A DNA stretch of 64,000 nucleotides. It comes from Nectonema munidae (taxonomy: Eukaryota; Nematomorpha; Nectonematoida; Nectonematidae). The position numbers were made by a program, and so were the translations under genes. Location: contig JAUIRK010000157.1 of the NCBI GenBank assembly GCA_030549495.1, positions 55,001-119,000 on the forward strand. The letters are read 5' to 3'. Shown one piece after another: positions 46,712 to 61,700 of this stretch. Position 1 is the first letter of the stretch. Every line of letters begins with the position of its first letter. The notes below the pieces were generated by a model. The model was not told the DNA's origin and made no database searches. It saw only the letters and a list, made by a program, of their open reading frames with translations.

Positions 46712-49700
46712 GTATAATTTATCCTTTCGATTCCTTCTTTATCAAAGAATAACCTAAAAACATCGTGATCAGTATTGTTAACCTTGCGATTTTTAGCATA
46801 ATTTGCCTCAAATCATTTGATTAATATATTTTTTACTTTCTTAAGCACATTTCAAAGGTTAATATTTTTCTTATTAGATCGTGTTTGTTAGGGGTTGTAT
46901 TTAAGTATTTGTAAACTTACTTTATTTATTATTACCTCTAAAGAACGTCCTGTCTATAACGTCAGGGTAATTTTAAGGAAAAGTGGTTTTAACGTCACTT
47001 TATTAACACAATAGTTAAGTATCAGTCTAGCTAGTGATAATAAGTATTCGTTTCCTGCGATAGACTATTACTCGCCTAAACCAATATACTGAGATAAAAG
47101 TGCCTCAGGTGATAAGAGTTTTTCCTTTGATAATGAAAGTAGAGACCTCTGTTCTATTATATCTCGATATGATCATTTAGTTGCATTACCCCTTTGTTTC
47201 CCTTATCAGCAATTTAACAGAAATCTTTTATTTCCAATTGTGTAAAACATTCTAAGTTTTGTCGCTACAACCAAATTTTTATAAAGATTTCAAAAGTTTA
47301 TTTTAAAACTTCATAAAACAAAATGGTAAATTGTTCAAGAAAGACATTTCTTTATCTGAAAAAATGGAAGTCCTGAGACTTACAAATCAAACAGTGGTAT
47401 AGCTCAGTAAGTTAGCACAAATTTTAAAGTAGGAAGAACCCAAATTCAGAATATCATAAATAACAAAGATGCAATAACGAAAGAGTTGAAAAAATACTTA
47501 TTGGAACGAAAAGATTTAACAAAGAAAATGCGAATGAAAAGGTAACATCCTTACTTTGGAATGGTTCAAAGAATGAGTAAGAGAAATGTTAATTAGTGGC
47601 AATTTAAGAAAAGGTCTGGATACTATATATTTTTAGTGTATAAGTTTGGGCATTGATAATTTTAAAGCCTAAACGGGTGGTTGAATGTTCAAAAGACATT
47701 CAATATGTTCAGTGTAATTAGGGTGAAAGTGGTAGTGTTAATTTAGTGTTACTGAGGACTGGAAAGAAAAATTCCGTTCTCCTGGAAGGTTATCAACAAA
47801 AACATTTTCAACTTGATGAAACAGGTTTTTATAAAGAAGTCGTGAAAAATCATTATTGATAAGAAGTCAAAAAGTGTCTGGATGCAAAAGTTCAAAGGAG
47901 ACTAATAATGTATGTGTAGTATGTGGGTGAAAAAAAAAATTGGTCATTGGAAAGTTTTGAAAAAGATGTTTCAAAAATATTGATGTAAGAACTAAATATA
48001 TTATGTAACAGAAAGGTTGGATGTTTTGATTTTTGAAGACTGGATAAAAAAATTGATAAAAATATGAAAAAAAAAAAGAAAGATTTTATGATATTAGACA
48101 ATTCCTTCAATCCCAAAATTTTTGGATAATATAAAATTTGTTTTTGCCACCAAATACAACCTCTAAATTGAACCTATGGATCAGGGTATAATCCAAAGTA
48201 TGAAGCTCAAATTCAGAAAACTAACTAAGAAGATTATAATCAGATGGAAAGGGATAGAAGGCACTCCTCAGAAAATTGGTTATTGGAGATATTAATCAAG
48301 CGATACAAGTTGTTCTGATTTAAAAATTTTTGTATAGAAAATAGTTTTAAAAATTTTAAATCCAATTTGTGAAGTAGAAGATTTTTTGTTCAATGAATGT
48401 TTGAAAAACTCTAAACTTAAACAAAAATGTATTTTAGATTATATAAACATTTTTATTATGAATGTATGTTTTTCTTCCATCATTTTTACAAAGTCATAAG
48501 TGTACTTATATAACGGTACTGTTAAAATTTGAAGGGTGTAGAGTATGGGGAGGTTACTGTATTTAGTTATTTTCGAAGAGGGCTTAGGATTAGGCATTGA
48601 GTGAGTCTTTTCTACTTTTTCCTATATTTTTTGCTCAGAAGTTTCTGGCAAACCTTTTTGAGATGTGGAATACTTATTAATGGTTTGAATTGTCTTGTAT
48701 CGAATTACTTATATAATTTGAGAGTTGGTGTCATTACAAATAAGTTGGAAGTTCTTCCATTTTATTTTTAACTAGCAGAAGATTTGTATTAAAAGGTGAT
48801 ACTAAACGTAGGCGATTTTATTTTTGTAAAGTCGATTATATTCGACTCTAGTCCTTATAGTTCTCTTTCACGAATTTTTCATTCCATTGACTGTTATATC
48901 TCTAGGTGTGTAGCTGAAACGTACCTTTTCTAATTTCCGATTTTATTTGCATTATATCATTTATGCTTCATTTTATAAACAAATTAGTATCAATAAATGC
49001 AAGATTTAAACATTGGATAACAATGAAGTTTAGAATAAAAGTTATTATTTTAATTAGATCATTTTTACTTACATTTTTATTTATGCAGTCTTGTAATTAT
49101 TGTGTTTTTTTCAGAGAAAACCATAGTGAAATAGAGAGGCGAAGACGCAACAAAATGTCCAATTACATATCAGAATTATCAGACATGGTACCTGCTTGCA
49201 ACTCTCTCGCTAGAAAACCAGACAAACTCACCATCTTACGAATGGCTGTTGCTCATATGAAAATTTTACGCGGTCCCTATGGTATCGTTTTTATATCTAT
49301 TCCTAATTTTTATATCTCTAAATACATTAGGGATTTTAAGCCAAAATACCTTTTGCTGTTTGATTTGGGCGGATAAATTTATGCTTTTTTTAAAGGTAAA
49401 CAAGCTTATATAAGGCTATGCAATGATCTATACAATTTTCTTTCATAAATCTCATAGGATTATTTAAAGACTTTTGATATTTTAAACGAAACTAGGACTC
49501 AATTTTCTGGGTAAATCTTTTTTTTTCTTTCTTTTTTTGCTTCTTTATCATTAAGCATCCATCAAAAAGCTTTTTAAAAGATTTTGACAAAATCATGCAT
49601 TTTGATTTTGACGCCACTTCTATATCACTATATAAAGTTACCTTATCATTTTCGTCTATCTTTTTATGCTCTGTTGCTTTTTTCATGAAATATTTTTTTT

Positions 49701-52700
49701 AGGTAAAATGTTTTCTATTTTAAAAGTATTTTGAATATAATTAAAATATTCATAGAGTAAATTATATAAAATTTTTCTCAAGATACTATGTATATAAAAT
49801 TTTAAAGTTTTAGCATAGTTTACGTTCCATAATGCGATTACCTGCTATTTGATCTATGGTGAGATGAACTGGATCGTTAGGTTTAATGAATTTTATTTTT
49901 CAACACACACTAAAATACATGCTCTTATATCTAAATAAATCATTCCTATAAATAGGGTTGTGAAGTCAGAGTCGAAGTCCATATCTATTAAAATTTTAAA
50001 GTCGGAATCAAAAAATAATCATAAATGGTATTTCTATTTAGATTTAAACAGATCAAACCATAAGTGCAAGAATTATAATTTTTTGTTGTATATAGTATAT
50101 TCTGTGGCGGCCAAAAATGGAAAATGGGCAAAAATGTGCAAGATTCATGTGTCATACAAAGCTAAAGGCAACTCAGCTGCACCAATGCATAATTTTCATC
50201 AGCAGAACTTAAAAATATTTTTGAAACTTTTCGGCAGCAATACAACGTTTGAGGAATTTAATTTCAAAAGAATTATTTTTTGATCTGAGCGCGAGTTCGA
50301 ACTTATTCACAAACCGATAATGACAGCTTCTCATGTAGTTGTGTATCTAATTGCAAAGCTATGCAAACCGTGTACTGATCAAACTCTTATGAAAGTCGGT
50401 GTATTAACAGTATCAACAACATAATTATAGAAGTGAATTATGAATTGTGGCACTAATTCTTGTAGATCTAATTCTAATTCGTGTAAAATTTAGTCCTCAA
50501 TTTAATGAAACCACATATGCTTCAAATCTATTGGTTGCATTCATGTTAAAATTACTAAATCAATGAAGAATTTTTATTTGTAAACCTAATTAATATCAAT
50601 ATACAGAGCTGATATCAAGAAACTTGTATATGATTGATTTCATAGAAACGAACTTTTGTAGGATATGCTCTCAGCAAATTGCTTAGATGGATTTTCAGCT
50701 ATGCTTGAAAAAAATTTCTTGTTACGTGTGTCAGAGCAAATCACCATTGTGTTCTGCACAGACATGCATTGATAACCTAACGTTGTCCCTAAAATATCAG
50801 AATATTTCACACCTCGTGTGAAATAGTTCTCTTAGACTCCACTTTATGAAGAAATTCTGCAAAGAAAAAAAGGTACTTTTATATCAAAATAATGTTCGAT
50901 TTCGTCCAGAGGAAAATGATTAGGCGTATTTTTGTGTTGCGTAGCGAATTAGCTTGCAATTTGAAATTCGTCTCGTTGTAGCGTTGAGACAAAAACAAAC
51001 CTTTCAGATCATTAATATATAATCAGTCCCCTTTCAAAATGCCTTGCAATTTTCTGTGCCTTTTGTTGCCCTAATTCCTAATATAATTTTAACTGAATAA
51101 ACCTTTTCTTTTAAATACTAGAGATTAAACACATCGTAGAAACTGTTATTTATATATCTCCATTATTTATATATATGCAAAACAATCGCATTATTGAATA
51201 TTATCAATATTAATATTGTAGGGGAAGAAATAAATAATTTAACATTTTTAAAAGATGGGATCTTTAGAGTAAAACTTTTGAAACACTCGTGTTGCATTTG
51301 AATCTTTGAGGAGGTCATAATCTGGAGATATACTTCATTTTTCATGTTTTAGTTTTTATTGGTTCTTTTTTCTATACGCACCTTTCATAGTAAAACCCGA
51401 AGATCCCTTTTCAATTTTTTTTTTTAGAGATTTAGCATAATGTGAACCAAAACATATTGCAAGGCTTCCCCTTATTATTAAATTCTTCAAATAAAAAAGC
51501 TAACTTTTCAAAAAAATAAATTATTGAATTTTGTTTAATGAGTTATGAAGTACAATATTTAAAATGAATTTACTCTTCAAGGAATTTACACTGAACCTGG
51601 TGGGGGCGTGTCAGTACCTTTAATTCTTTAAAGACCATAATTTTGGAGACTAATCTTTGAATTTCTTTTTCAATAGATTTTATTTATATATTCAAAGCAG
51701 GCGATTTTCATTTTTTCGGAGATCGATGCCACATTGCTCCTGAAATGGTTAACCTTCTGTAATATGCTCCTGTTTATGATTTCAATCGCATTATGCTGGA
51801 CGACGATGATACTCGTCTTATTCAGCTAATCAATCACCTTATATCCCAAGAATACGATGAATGTATTCAGCTCTAATGGCGTTGTTTTTGTGTATAATGT
51901 TTATTTTCCCTTTTTATTATATTATATTATATATTAATATTATAATAATAGCATCGTTATATATTTATATATTTTCTTTCTCACACCATCAACCTTTTTT
52001 AAAGATCCATTATTATTCACGTATTAAAAGGTATATTATTTTTATTGGTTGTATGCATGCAAATTTTTTAATGACTCTGCGGTGTACATGGTACTCTACA
52101 TTCATTTTCCTCTATATATGAGTATGACTGTGAGAAAAGGTGTTTATGATGAGAGTACGGCATACAAGTCTCTTGTAAATAAAATCTTTATAATGAGTGT
52201 GCGATGTCCTTTTATTGCTTTTTAAGGCATGGAAGCTGATTTTTATTCCCTCTTCTTTTGCTTCTTAGTAACGCTGAAAATGGTCAAATGCGAAATTGCT
52301 AATGCTTCGAGACAAGTGCTGAAATATTCTCTTCACTTACACATATGAACCACTTAACAAGTAGTATTGGAATCGCTTCTAGCATACTTGTTGCTGCAGG
52401 AGAAATCTACACACATTTATTGGAATAAAATATTTTAGATTATTATATAAATATAGGGCTTAGTTATATAACTAAATATAAGAACGCTTTTCCTAATTTG
52501 GGAAAAATTATACACTCAGGAGTGTTAAACTTCTTCATATTTGATGAGGACATGTAAAATTATTATTTCAATATCTCATCATATTTAACTTATCATTGTT
52601 TATGTTGGTTGATGAGAAAAATATAACCAAAATTACTTTCTTACTTGTTCGTCTCTATACTTTGTTTTTTAGCTACTTTCGCATTTTAGCATTTTTTGAA

Positions 52701-55700
52701 TCCTATAGATCTACGATTTTAGAAGTTTGTTATCACTGTTAGGAGCATACCTCCAAGCGCAACTTTCAGTGCCAAATCCCTGTTTCTAAAATGCTAGACA
52801 CCGTTAAAAATTATAAACAAAAAGAAGACGATAGTAAAATAGCCTTAAACCCCACTAATTTGTCCGCAGTTTTGCTTACCCTACTGTTTTTACTTGTACA
52901 CAATTTGTTTTAACACTAGTAGAATAATGGTAACTATAGAGACTAGATTAAATAAATGCCATTAATTGAATAATACTATGTAACACATTTATCCTTTATT
53001 TCATCCATCCACTGTCTTATATTTTTGTTACTAGTCTATAATACATTTACTTGATCATTGTCCTTCGTTACTCCTTCTATTTCAAGTGTTAAACCGTGGT
53101 TTGCTTAGAACTGTTAACATGATTCTGCTGTATATGAATTTATTATTAACCGTTTACGACTAGAGTCGACTTCTGCTTTTATTATTTCTTTAAAATACAA
53201 ATCTCCTTTACATTAGATATCTTCTGATTATTCTTGTCGTTAACGGGAGAAGAGGGGTTGAAAATCGGAGGTCTTGATTCTATTAAGTCTTTAAAAAAGT
53301 ATGAATAAAATTTTTTTTATATAACATAAAATGTGCACTTTTTTGTTAAATTTTTATATTTATAATTTCATTCACACTCGGCCTAAACAGTGGTTAGATT
53401 GACTCCTTGGTATTTCATGTATTAAAATGAAAAAAAATACAATCATCAGGCAATGAGGTTCTATAGGTGAAAGTTTCTAAGATTAAGTTTGTGGCTCGGT
53501 TTGCCCTGATTATGTAAGCTATGACCATGAACCCTGAATCCTTGTAACCAAACGATCAACTCAAGATAGTAAATATATTTTTACGGCAAAATGACTTCTT
53601 TCTTGATACTACCTTTTGGCAGTATAAACTTTCACAATACGCCTACCTACTACTTGCAATTAATCAACTACTTTACCAAGGTTCCGTTTCTTGTGTTTTC
53701 ATTGCTTTGCCAAATGTACACGCACAAAGAATGCCTTGTTTCACTTTGCATTTTATAAAGTTTTTTAGACAAATTTTTAAAAATCTTCGTCATTACATCT
53801 ATGCTTTACCTTGAAAACTCAAATTTAAAAATATTTTTTTCCGAGTGTGCTCATCGAATGGTTATGTGATTCCCTTTTATTTTCCCTTTATTTGTTCATC
53901 TCTAAATATATTTGATATGCTTCTCATGTGTTATCAAATTTGGTATTTTATTTGATAAACCTATTCTGTTATATGTCATATTGCGTGTAAATTTTACTAC
54001 ATCAACACAATTCAATCAATTTCTTTATCCAAGCTTGAGTTAAATTTACAATTCAGGATTTGCATGTTCTTTTCTTCATAATTTTTGTCTCGTCTCATAA
54101 ATTGAATCCATTTTCCTATCTTAGCATATTTTTAATACATAACTTTTTACATTTTAGTTTGATATTTAGACTTGTATAAAAATCTTTTTTTTTCTAGGAA
54201 ATCTTCAAGCTTCAAGTGATAATTCCTACAAACCTTCTTTTTTAACAGATCAAGAACTGAAATATCTTTTATTAGAGGTTTGTTTTTCGTCTTTTTGTTT
54301 TATATGAACCTTTGTTTTTGTTTCAATGACATATTTGTTGACGATATTAAAAATTCTTTCAAATGCAAATATAATGTATTCCCTATACTCTTAGCCACAC
54401 TCTTTTTAAACTTTTTGAGTTGAAGCGTATTTAATAGTTCTTTTTTCAATGCATATTTAAGATTTTCTTTTTGAATTGTATCTATCCTTCAATAAATTTT
54501 TCTAAGGCTGCCGATGGATTTTTGTTCGTTACACACTGCAACACTGGAAAGATTGTCTATTCGTCCGATACTGTCACTCCTGTCTTGGGCCATCTTAGGG
54601 TACGTAGTCTCTTATATACTCATTACTTTATAATTTGTGTGCGTTATTTCTAATACAGACTAGTGCCGTTAGAATCCGCCGTCCAAGTTTGCGATCGCCC
54701 TATTTTCCAATAGTGGACTCGTTTTAAAGGGCGTGAGTAGGGTTGGTTAGATGCTGGATTCGGTAACTCAAGGTCTTGGGTTCGATCCCGCATCAAGCCT
54801 GCTTTCCTCATAGTTCGATACAAGCGGCGCAATTGTGCCTTCTCGATGAAAACACCCTATTGTACCTTTAGCTTTATACGGTACACTGCAGTTGCTATTC
54901 ACCCTGTTTGGGGGGTAATAGTTGTACTTAATATACATTGGGATTTAAGCAAATATCGCAGTACATAGAGTAACCAACTACATGTATCTAACTTAAGGTT
55001 TTTATTTAGTAAATTTAATTATTATTTTATACCACATTCATATGTATACAAATTTAAATAATTTACAGAAACATTATTTATTTTACAAGCATTTAAATAG
55101 TCTCCTAGAACTCTTTCAAGTTTCATTTTCCCTGAAAAAACCTGGCAAGCAACTTCCAATCGTTGGCCTCACATTTAATTCAATTCGCAAAAATGGAGTC
55201 CATTGTCTAATCGCATCAAAGGGATTTTGCATTCTCTAGGTGGCATACTAACTGTGATGGCGTGTACTTTGAAATTACACACATATATGTTGACTTGACA
55301 TATTTTTCGAAACCATTTCAGTGTTAAGCACGTTGAGACAAGTGAAGTTTCCAGAATTTTTTTTGTCTATTCACAGATAGCAAAGAATCTGAGGAGTGAA
55401 CGAACTATTTTCTAAAATAAAGCAATATGTGCTTATATTAATAAAAACTAGGGTGGTGCCTATTAATCAGCATTGGTAAAAGCCTTAAAATTTTGAAGAA
55501 TTGGCATCGGAATCCGTATCGGTAAAAAACTAAAAATACCTATTTAATTATCTATGAACTCTTTTATAATATAAAAATTTTAATATCTAATATATTAGGC
55601 AACTTATTTTCTTTATAAAAATAAATACTATTTTTTTTAAGTTTTTTTTCTTCATTTTTTAAGTTGTTTGCTAATCCGAAAGACAAAATATTCAAAAAAA

Positions 55701-58700
55701 ATTTATAATACATTTTTAAGATTGACTGTGCGAATGTACTTGCTCACAAAACGAGTGCAATATTCTCCATATGTTTGTCTATGAATCTTATTTTATACCT
55801 AAAAAATAATGCATAGACAACGCGCTAGTTTCATTACTCTTTCCATCTCTTTGGTGTAGGATAGAAGTTGAAGTAATCATTTGTGAAACATTTTTTCCAC
55901 ATTAAAATAAATATTATATATACCTTATTTAATAAATAACATTTTATTTTGAGGTATATTGATTCTTTTTAAATTTTGTTAATCCGAGAATTCACATTCC
56001 TACAAGAATATGTGTAAAACCAACTGTGCGGATAAACGAGGTCTGACTGTATAATGTTTAAAGGGTAATAATAAAATAAAAACAATTAAACTAATAAAGT
56101 AGGAAAATCATCCTATATAATAGTTTAAAAAGAGGAAATTAAAAATTTTACATAAGTTTTGAGAAAAAGGAGTAAAAATGTAAAAAATATTCAGTCATTA
56201 ACATTCTTTCAGAATATATAAATTAAAATATAATTGCATATAATGATAAAAAAATTCTACAAAATTTTTAAATATAATTAGTTAATGAAAAAAAATCATA
56301 GTTTTTGCGTAATTAAAAAAATTATAATTACCGTGCATTTTTCAATCGAGCAGTTAGTTGTGCGGTTGCCATCACCTCCACCTAGAAGCCTAGATGTATT
56401 TTTTATCTAAAATATATAACTTAAGCATAATGAATCATGTTATTTTTTTAAGCAAGATTACATTGGCTCTCTTATATTTGACTACCTTCACCCAGATGAT
56501 GTTGACAAAGTTCGCGAACATCTTTCTCCAGTCGAATCTCAAGGATCAACGCGCATCTTGGACTTAAAAACGGGCACAATAAAGAAGGATGCGCAGAACA
56601 ATGGCACCCCGGCTGCAACCTCCAGCCAACGCTTCTGCATGGGATCTCGCCGTTCATTTGTCTGTCGATTGAAATGTGGCAATCACATGGTATGCATACA
56701 TCATATACAGTATAGTATTATGGTTTTTGCGATCATCACCAAATTTTTGAAAAAAAACATTTCTAATAAACGTTTTCTATATATTTTTTGCCCCTATTTC
56801 TTTTCTTGCAGATTGCTCACTCTTTACCTCTTATATATTTTTTTCGTGTTCACGTCTCTTGATAAAAATTGTATTTCACATAGTAGTTAAACGTTTATAT
56901 AAAAGTTTTTCAATTATTATATTTAAATATCATTTTGATGTCATCTCTCGATTAAAATCTATATATACTATTTATACCTCTGGAAATGACCTTTACTCAA
57001 AAAACTTCACGTACGATTAAGCAATCTAATTTTTTTTATTTTTTATAAATTGTTAAATCTTCGTTAACGTTTTATATTTTTCATTTATTATTTGTTCTCA
57101 CATTGGTATTATTGTAATAATCATTATTTTCATTTTAAGTGTCGTACCCTACTTCTAGTAGCTAAAAAAATGTAATCTAAAAATTGATTAAAATAAATGA
57201 ACAATTTTTTAAAAGCTATGTTTCAAATAAATAACCAAATCTTCAAATTTATCTGGATTAAAATTCATTCCTTCGTTCGTAAAATAATTCGATCCTGAAT
57301 CTTTGATTTTGATAGACTGCGTGGTATTGTTAAAATATTTTCTCACAAACTACACAAAAGCGGTAAAATCTTTCGTTTCCTTCCACCATGTTTAAAATAT
57401 CAACTTTTTTGCATCTGCTAACCCTTCACACGTGGCCATTTCTTCCATTCATTTTAAGTGAAGATGAAAATTTATGTTTTTATAACTGTTTTTCAATTTG
57501 GTAATAGTTAAACATTCTCACTACTACTTTTCGACTAAGTAGGGCTTCTTTTTGGATCTAGTAGTTTTGTGTTGTTGCAATCATTTTCTAGAGCAATTTT
57601 CTTGTTTGAAAATAAATTGAAAAACTTTAAAAGAATATCTTTGAAATGAGTCCACTATTGGAAAATCGTTTTTTGGCGCTTGTTTAAAATGTTTGTAGGA
57701 AAATGCCTAAAAGATTATTGTTTTGTATGAACAGATTTATACAATTAATATGGTAAAAAGTTTTTTAATGCTCTAGGTGGTGTTTTTACGATTCGCATAG
57801 TTCTTACAAAACTTTTTATTGAACAAGAAAGGATAGTAAAAATAATATGATGATCTACTACTTTTTATAATATTAAAAATACAATAAAGTAAATTAGGGT
57901 TAATAAATATAAAATTGTAAGTTGCCTGTTTTAACTTCTAATTTTACCTGAATGATTTCTTCTCCGATTTCGGAAAACGAGAATGTTTCCGCTTCGCGTG
58001 GGAACTAGAAAAATGCCTTCCTTTGGGAACGCGAAATTTAGAGTTCGCTGCCTTACTCTGCTATATATACTCATTCTTCCCTTATCTCTACATTCTTTCA
58101 TTTAAGTCAAATCTCCCCTCAGACAGCGTTCTTCGCTTACGACAAAGAAATACTCTCAGTATTTGTAAGGATGGAAGTGATTACATTGTTGTTCACTGTT
58201 CTGGATACATCAAGAATTGGAATACCCAAGGTTAGAAATCTTTCTACTTTTTCATTTTATTTTTTTACTGTATTATTACAGCTGCTTTCCCTCTAATATT
58301 TTTGTTAAATAGAGATATAGCTTTCAACAATGTCCGCCGCTATATCATTATTTGTATTTTAATATTTAAGTGTAACAGCTTTATACCGTAGCTGTTCTTA
58401 AACAACAGTGGTTGATCATCTATCTATGCTGTTAGCACTATCTGGGAGTAGTCTTACATATGTTTACATGTAATTAAAATCTGACAAATTCTTTTCGTAA
58501 AAAAGTATTCAAGCTTTGTAAAAAGTTGTCAAAACTGATTATATGATGCGACTAAAACAAAATGTTTATTCTTCAGACATTTAAGTAAATGTTTTTGCGC
58601 TGATATCAACAATCTATCCGCGCTATATCGCGTAATAGTTTATATAACTCAATTTTACGTCTCTCTTAGGGGTGAGTAATATGCATCAATGCCACTTACA

Positions 58701-61700
58701 TTGGAATATGCAGTGAATGTATGCATAGTTTTGCTATAGTAAATAATAAAAACAATACGTTTTGATTGATGTTATTTGAAAGTTGTCAACATAATTTAAG
58801 ACAGCAAACTGTCTAATTCAAGCTTAATAGAATGTTTTTGAACATAGAAGTACACCGCAGTATCAAAATCCACTACCGTATCTTGTTGGATCTGTGGGAG
58901 TATAAATTTGAATAGCGAACTTATGTATTGATTCTTTCAGTGTATAATCTGAAGAATGCACTTTGGCATTGGGTAGAAGATAGTTGTTCGGAAAGAACTC
59001 GGCGTCGAATTCTTTCATTGCTTGTTCTGGAAGGAGAGATTGCCATTCCATGAATCTTCCAATATTATAATTTCAGCTGGAACATTTCTTTGGAAGTCAA
59101 TTCTTCCTTTTATTAACGTTGTTAAAGTTTAACCTTTTAAAGATAGCATGTTTTAAATAAGTTGGAATATTGAGGTTGCAATCTTTACGCATGATGTCAA
59201 ATTTTCATTTAAGCACATAAATATGACCTTGAATTAATTAAATCAAGGCTTCTTTGTAGGAGCTTTTTAGAGTTATTTCCATTAGTCAAAGTATGATCTT
59301 TTTCGTTTGAAAATACTTCTTTACTCTAGCTAGGAAAAAATGCAATTTTTGTGTCATTTTTAATTGAATATGGCAAGATGAAAAAGTTACTTCCGTGGTA
59401 AAGTGGTTAATTCTAAAGAATGTTAAATTTATAATATAAAAATCAGTTAATTAGTATCGTTCTAAATATTTGAATAGAAATATTGCTTGACGTATTTGCT
59501 CACTGACCCTTTGTAGACTAGCTAAATTTGCCTCTGAAACAATAATAATAATTAATACTACTAATGGCAATTCTAATCATATGGGTATAATTTTTTTGAA
59601 AATTGAGGGTCTCTAATTTTTCAGTAATTATAACTAATCATAAAATGAAGATTCTTTTTATAGGTTATTAATTTTACCATCAATTGTTAATTCATTTTGC
59701 TTGAGAAATATTTATTGAACCATCCAGTTGTTCAATATTTTACACTTATTTTTATAGTGTAATCTAATGTTGATATCATGGAATGCTTTTTTTCTATCGC
59801 TTCAATTACATAGCAGTTTTCTGGTGTGATTTGTTATTCGGAAAGATTTTTCCCAGTTTCTTTTTGTCAATATAACTATATTAGAATTATTTATTGTACA
59901 TGCTTTATTTAAATTTTTGTGAGAAAAAGTAAAAATGGTGATCCCGGCCATGCATATTACGGAAATTTAATTAACTATATTAATTTTTTGTTCTTATTAA
60001 AAATGTTTTCCTGGATTCTTTTAGATTTCTTTGTTTTTTTGTTATCGAGACCATATAACAATTTAAAATGCAAAAATGTTTTATTTAAAAGATTTTTAAC
60101 CTTTGAAGATTAATGTCAAAGTGTTGCATTTATTTTACTTCTACTTTTATATTATATCTATTTTTTGAAGTTAATCCAACGTGTTCTCTTCAAACAAACA
60201 CAACGTCATGTGTGTCTTCTTCCGCTTCTCCGTTAATGACTAAGTCTGCTGTAGAACGAGGCGCGCCTTCTTCAAACAACAAAAGTGCACACAACTGCGT
60301 CAGCAATAACACGGCCAACAACAACGCCACCGCCAATTCTAGACACTCCTACTCCAACTATTGCCTGGTAGCAATAGCTCGCGTCCAAGTCGCTTCCTCT
60401 CCAAATATTTCAGATATAGCGCTAACTTCAAGCAAAGCTACTTCTGAGTTTACGTGTCGTCTTGATGCTTCAGCTAAATTCACTTTCGTTGATCAAAGGC
60501 ATATATATTTTCAATTTCATTTAATACATTCACTTGTTTTCAGAATTTAGAATTGTAAATTTTGATTTTAACTGTATTTATTGATTGAAAACTATAAAAT
60601 TTCAAAATTAGAAATCATCTTCCCTGGGTTACGAGCACCCTCATCTACAAACAAATCCGTTTTGAATAAATTTTGAAACAATTCACTATCAGATACTTGC
60701 ATCACGTTTTCAATAACAATTCTTTTCAATGCCTCTTTCTTTCTTTCTTTCTTTCTTAGTTTTCTATCGCGTAATAAGCGTATATTAATGTGTTTTACAT
60801 ATAAATAATTAAAATAGAAAAATCTACCTTGGTTCACAACCAAGTTAGAGGTTAGAGTTCCAAGTTTTTAAGATGGCAAATCTCATATGTTCCACGGTGT
60901 GCCTTTTTAAAATACAGCCTTACGCAAAGGCCATTAAAACTAAACATGCTATTACAAATATTTCAAAAAAAAATTTAGAGCTTTAAGAATTTAGGGATTA
61001 GGTCTTTTTAATTGTATTTAAATCTTTTCAAAATAATGATTTTTATTTAGATTAACTCTATGCAATGAGGATAGAGGGATGTTAGAGGATAGAAGAAGTC
61101 CTGTTGTATCCCTTAAATGCATTGTCGTTTATTACATTGTTGCCGACGTGCTACACCAGCCACTTCACTTCATTTACCCCTTAGTATCTGTTTGATAAAA
61201 GCAATTCTTAGCGAAAGCTTACTTATTCAAAATTTTAACTCTATTGCTCTTTACTTTAGACATAAATAAATATAAACAGCGATTCTTTAAATTTTATTTT
61301 TGGGGGAAAATATTTTTAAATCAAAAATGGATGTAAAATTAATATCAAATATACTCGGAAAGAGGGAATTACCGGAATGGCTCATTATTATTAGTACCAA
61401 CTTTTAATGTCGAATTAATTTAGAATCTAACAATAACATGATTAGAGAAAATGTTTTCCAAAATGAGATGTCAAGTATCTATTGTAATTCTATGTAGCTA
61501 ATTATAAAAAGCTTTGCAAGAATATATAAGAATTTTAAGTAATCTCTTAATTAATCTTTTGATGCAATCTCGTAAGCTTATTTCTTGTGGATATGTTAGT
61601 TGAGTTGTCGGTGGGAGTTAATTTCATATTATCCCTATATTGTAAACAGAAATTCTGATTTTAGGATAAATCGCATCCTGGGATATGAAACCACGGATCT

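Noticed and set aside
56472-56657. - strand open frame
   Set aside because: Lies wholly antisense to ARNT exon 5.
60592-60843. 83-codon - strand frame in an ARNT intron
   Set aside because: Partly built from the CTTT microsatellite, and no domain or splice sites are recognisable.
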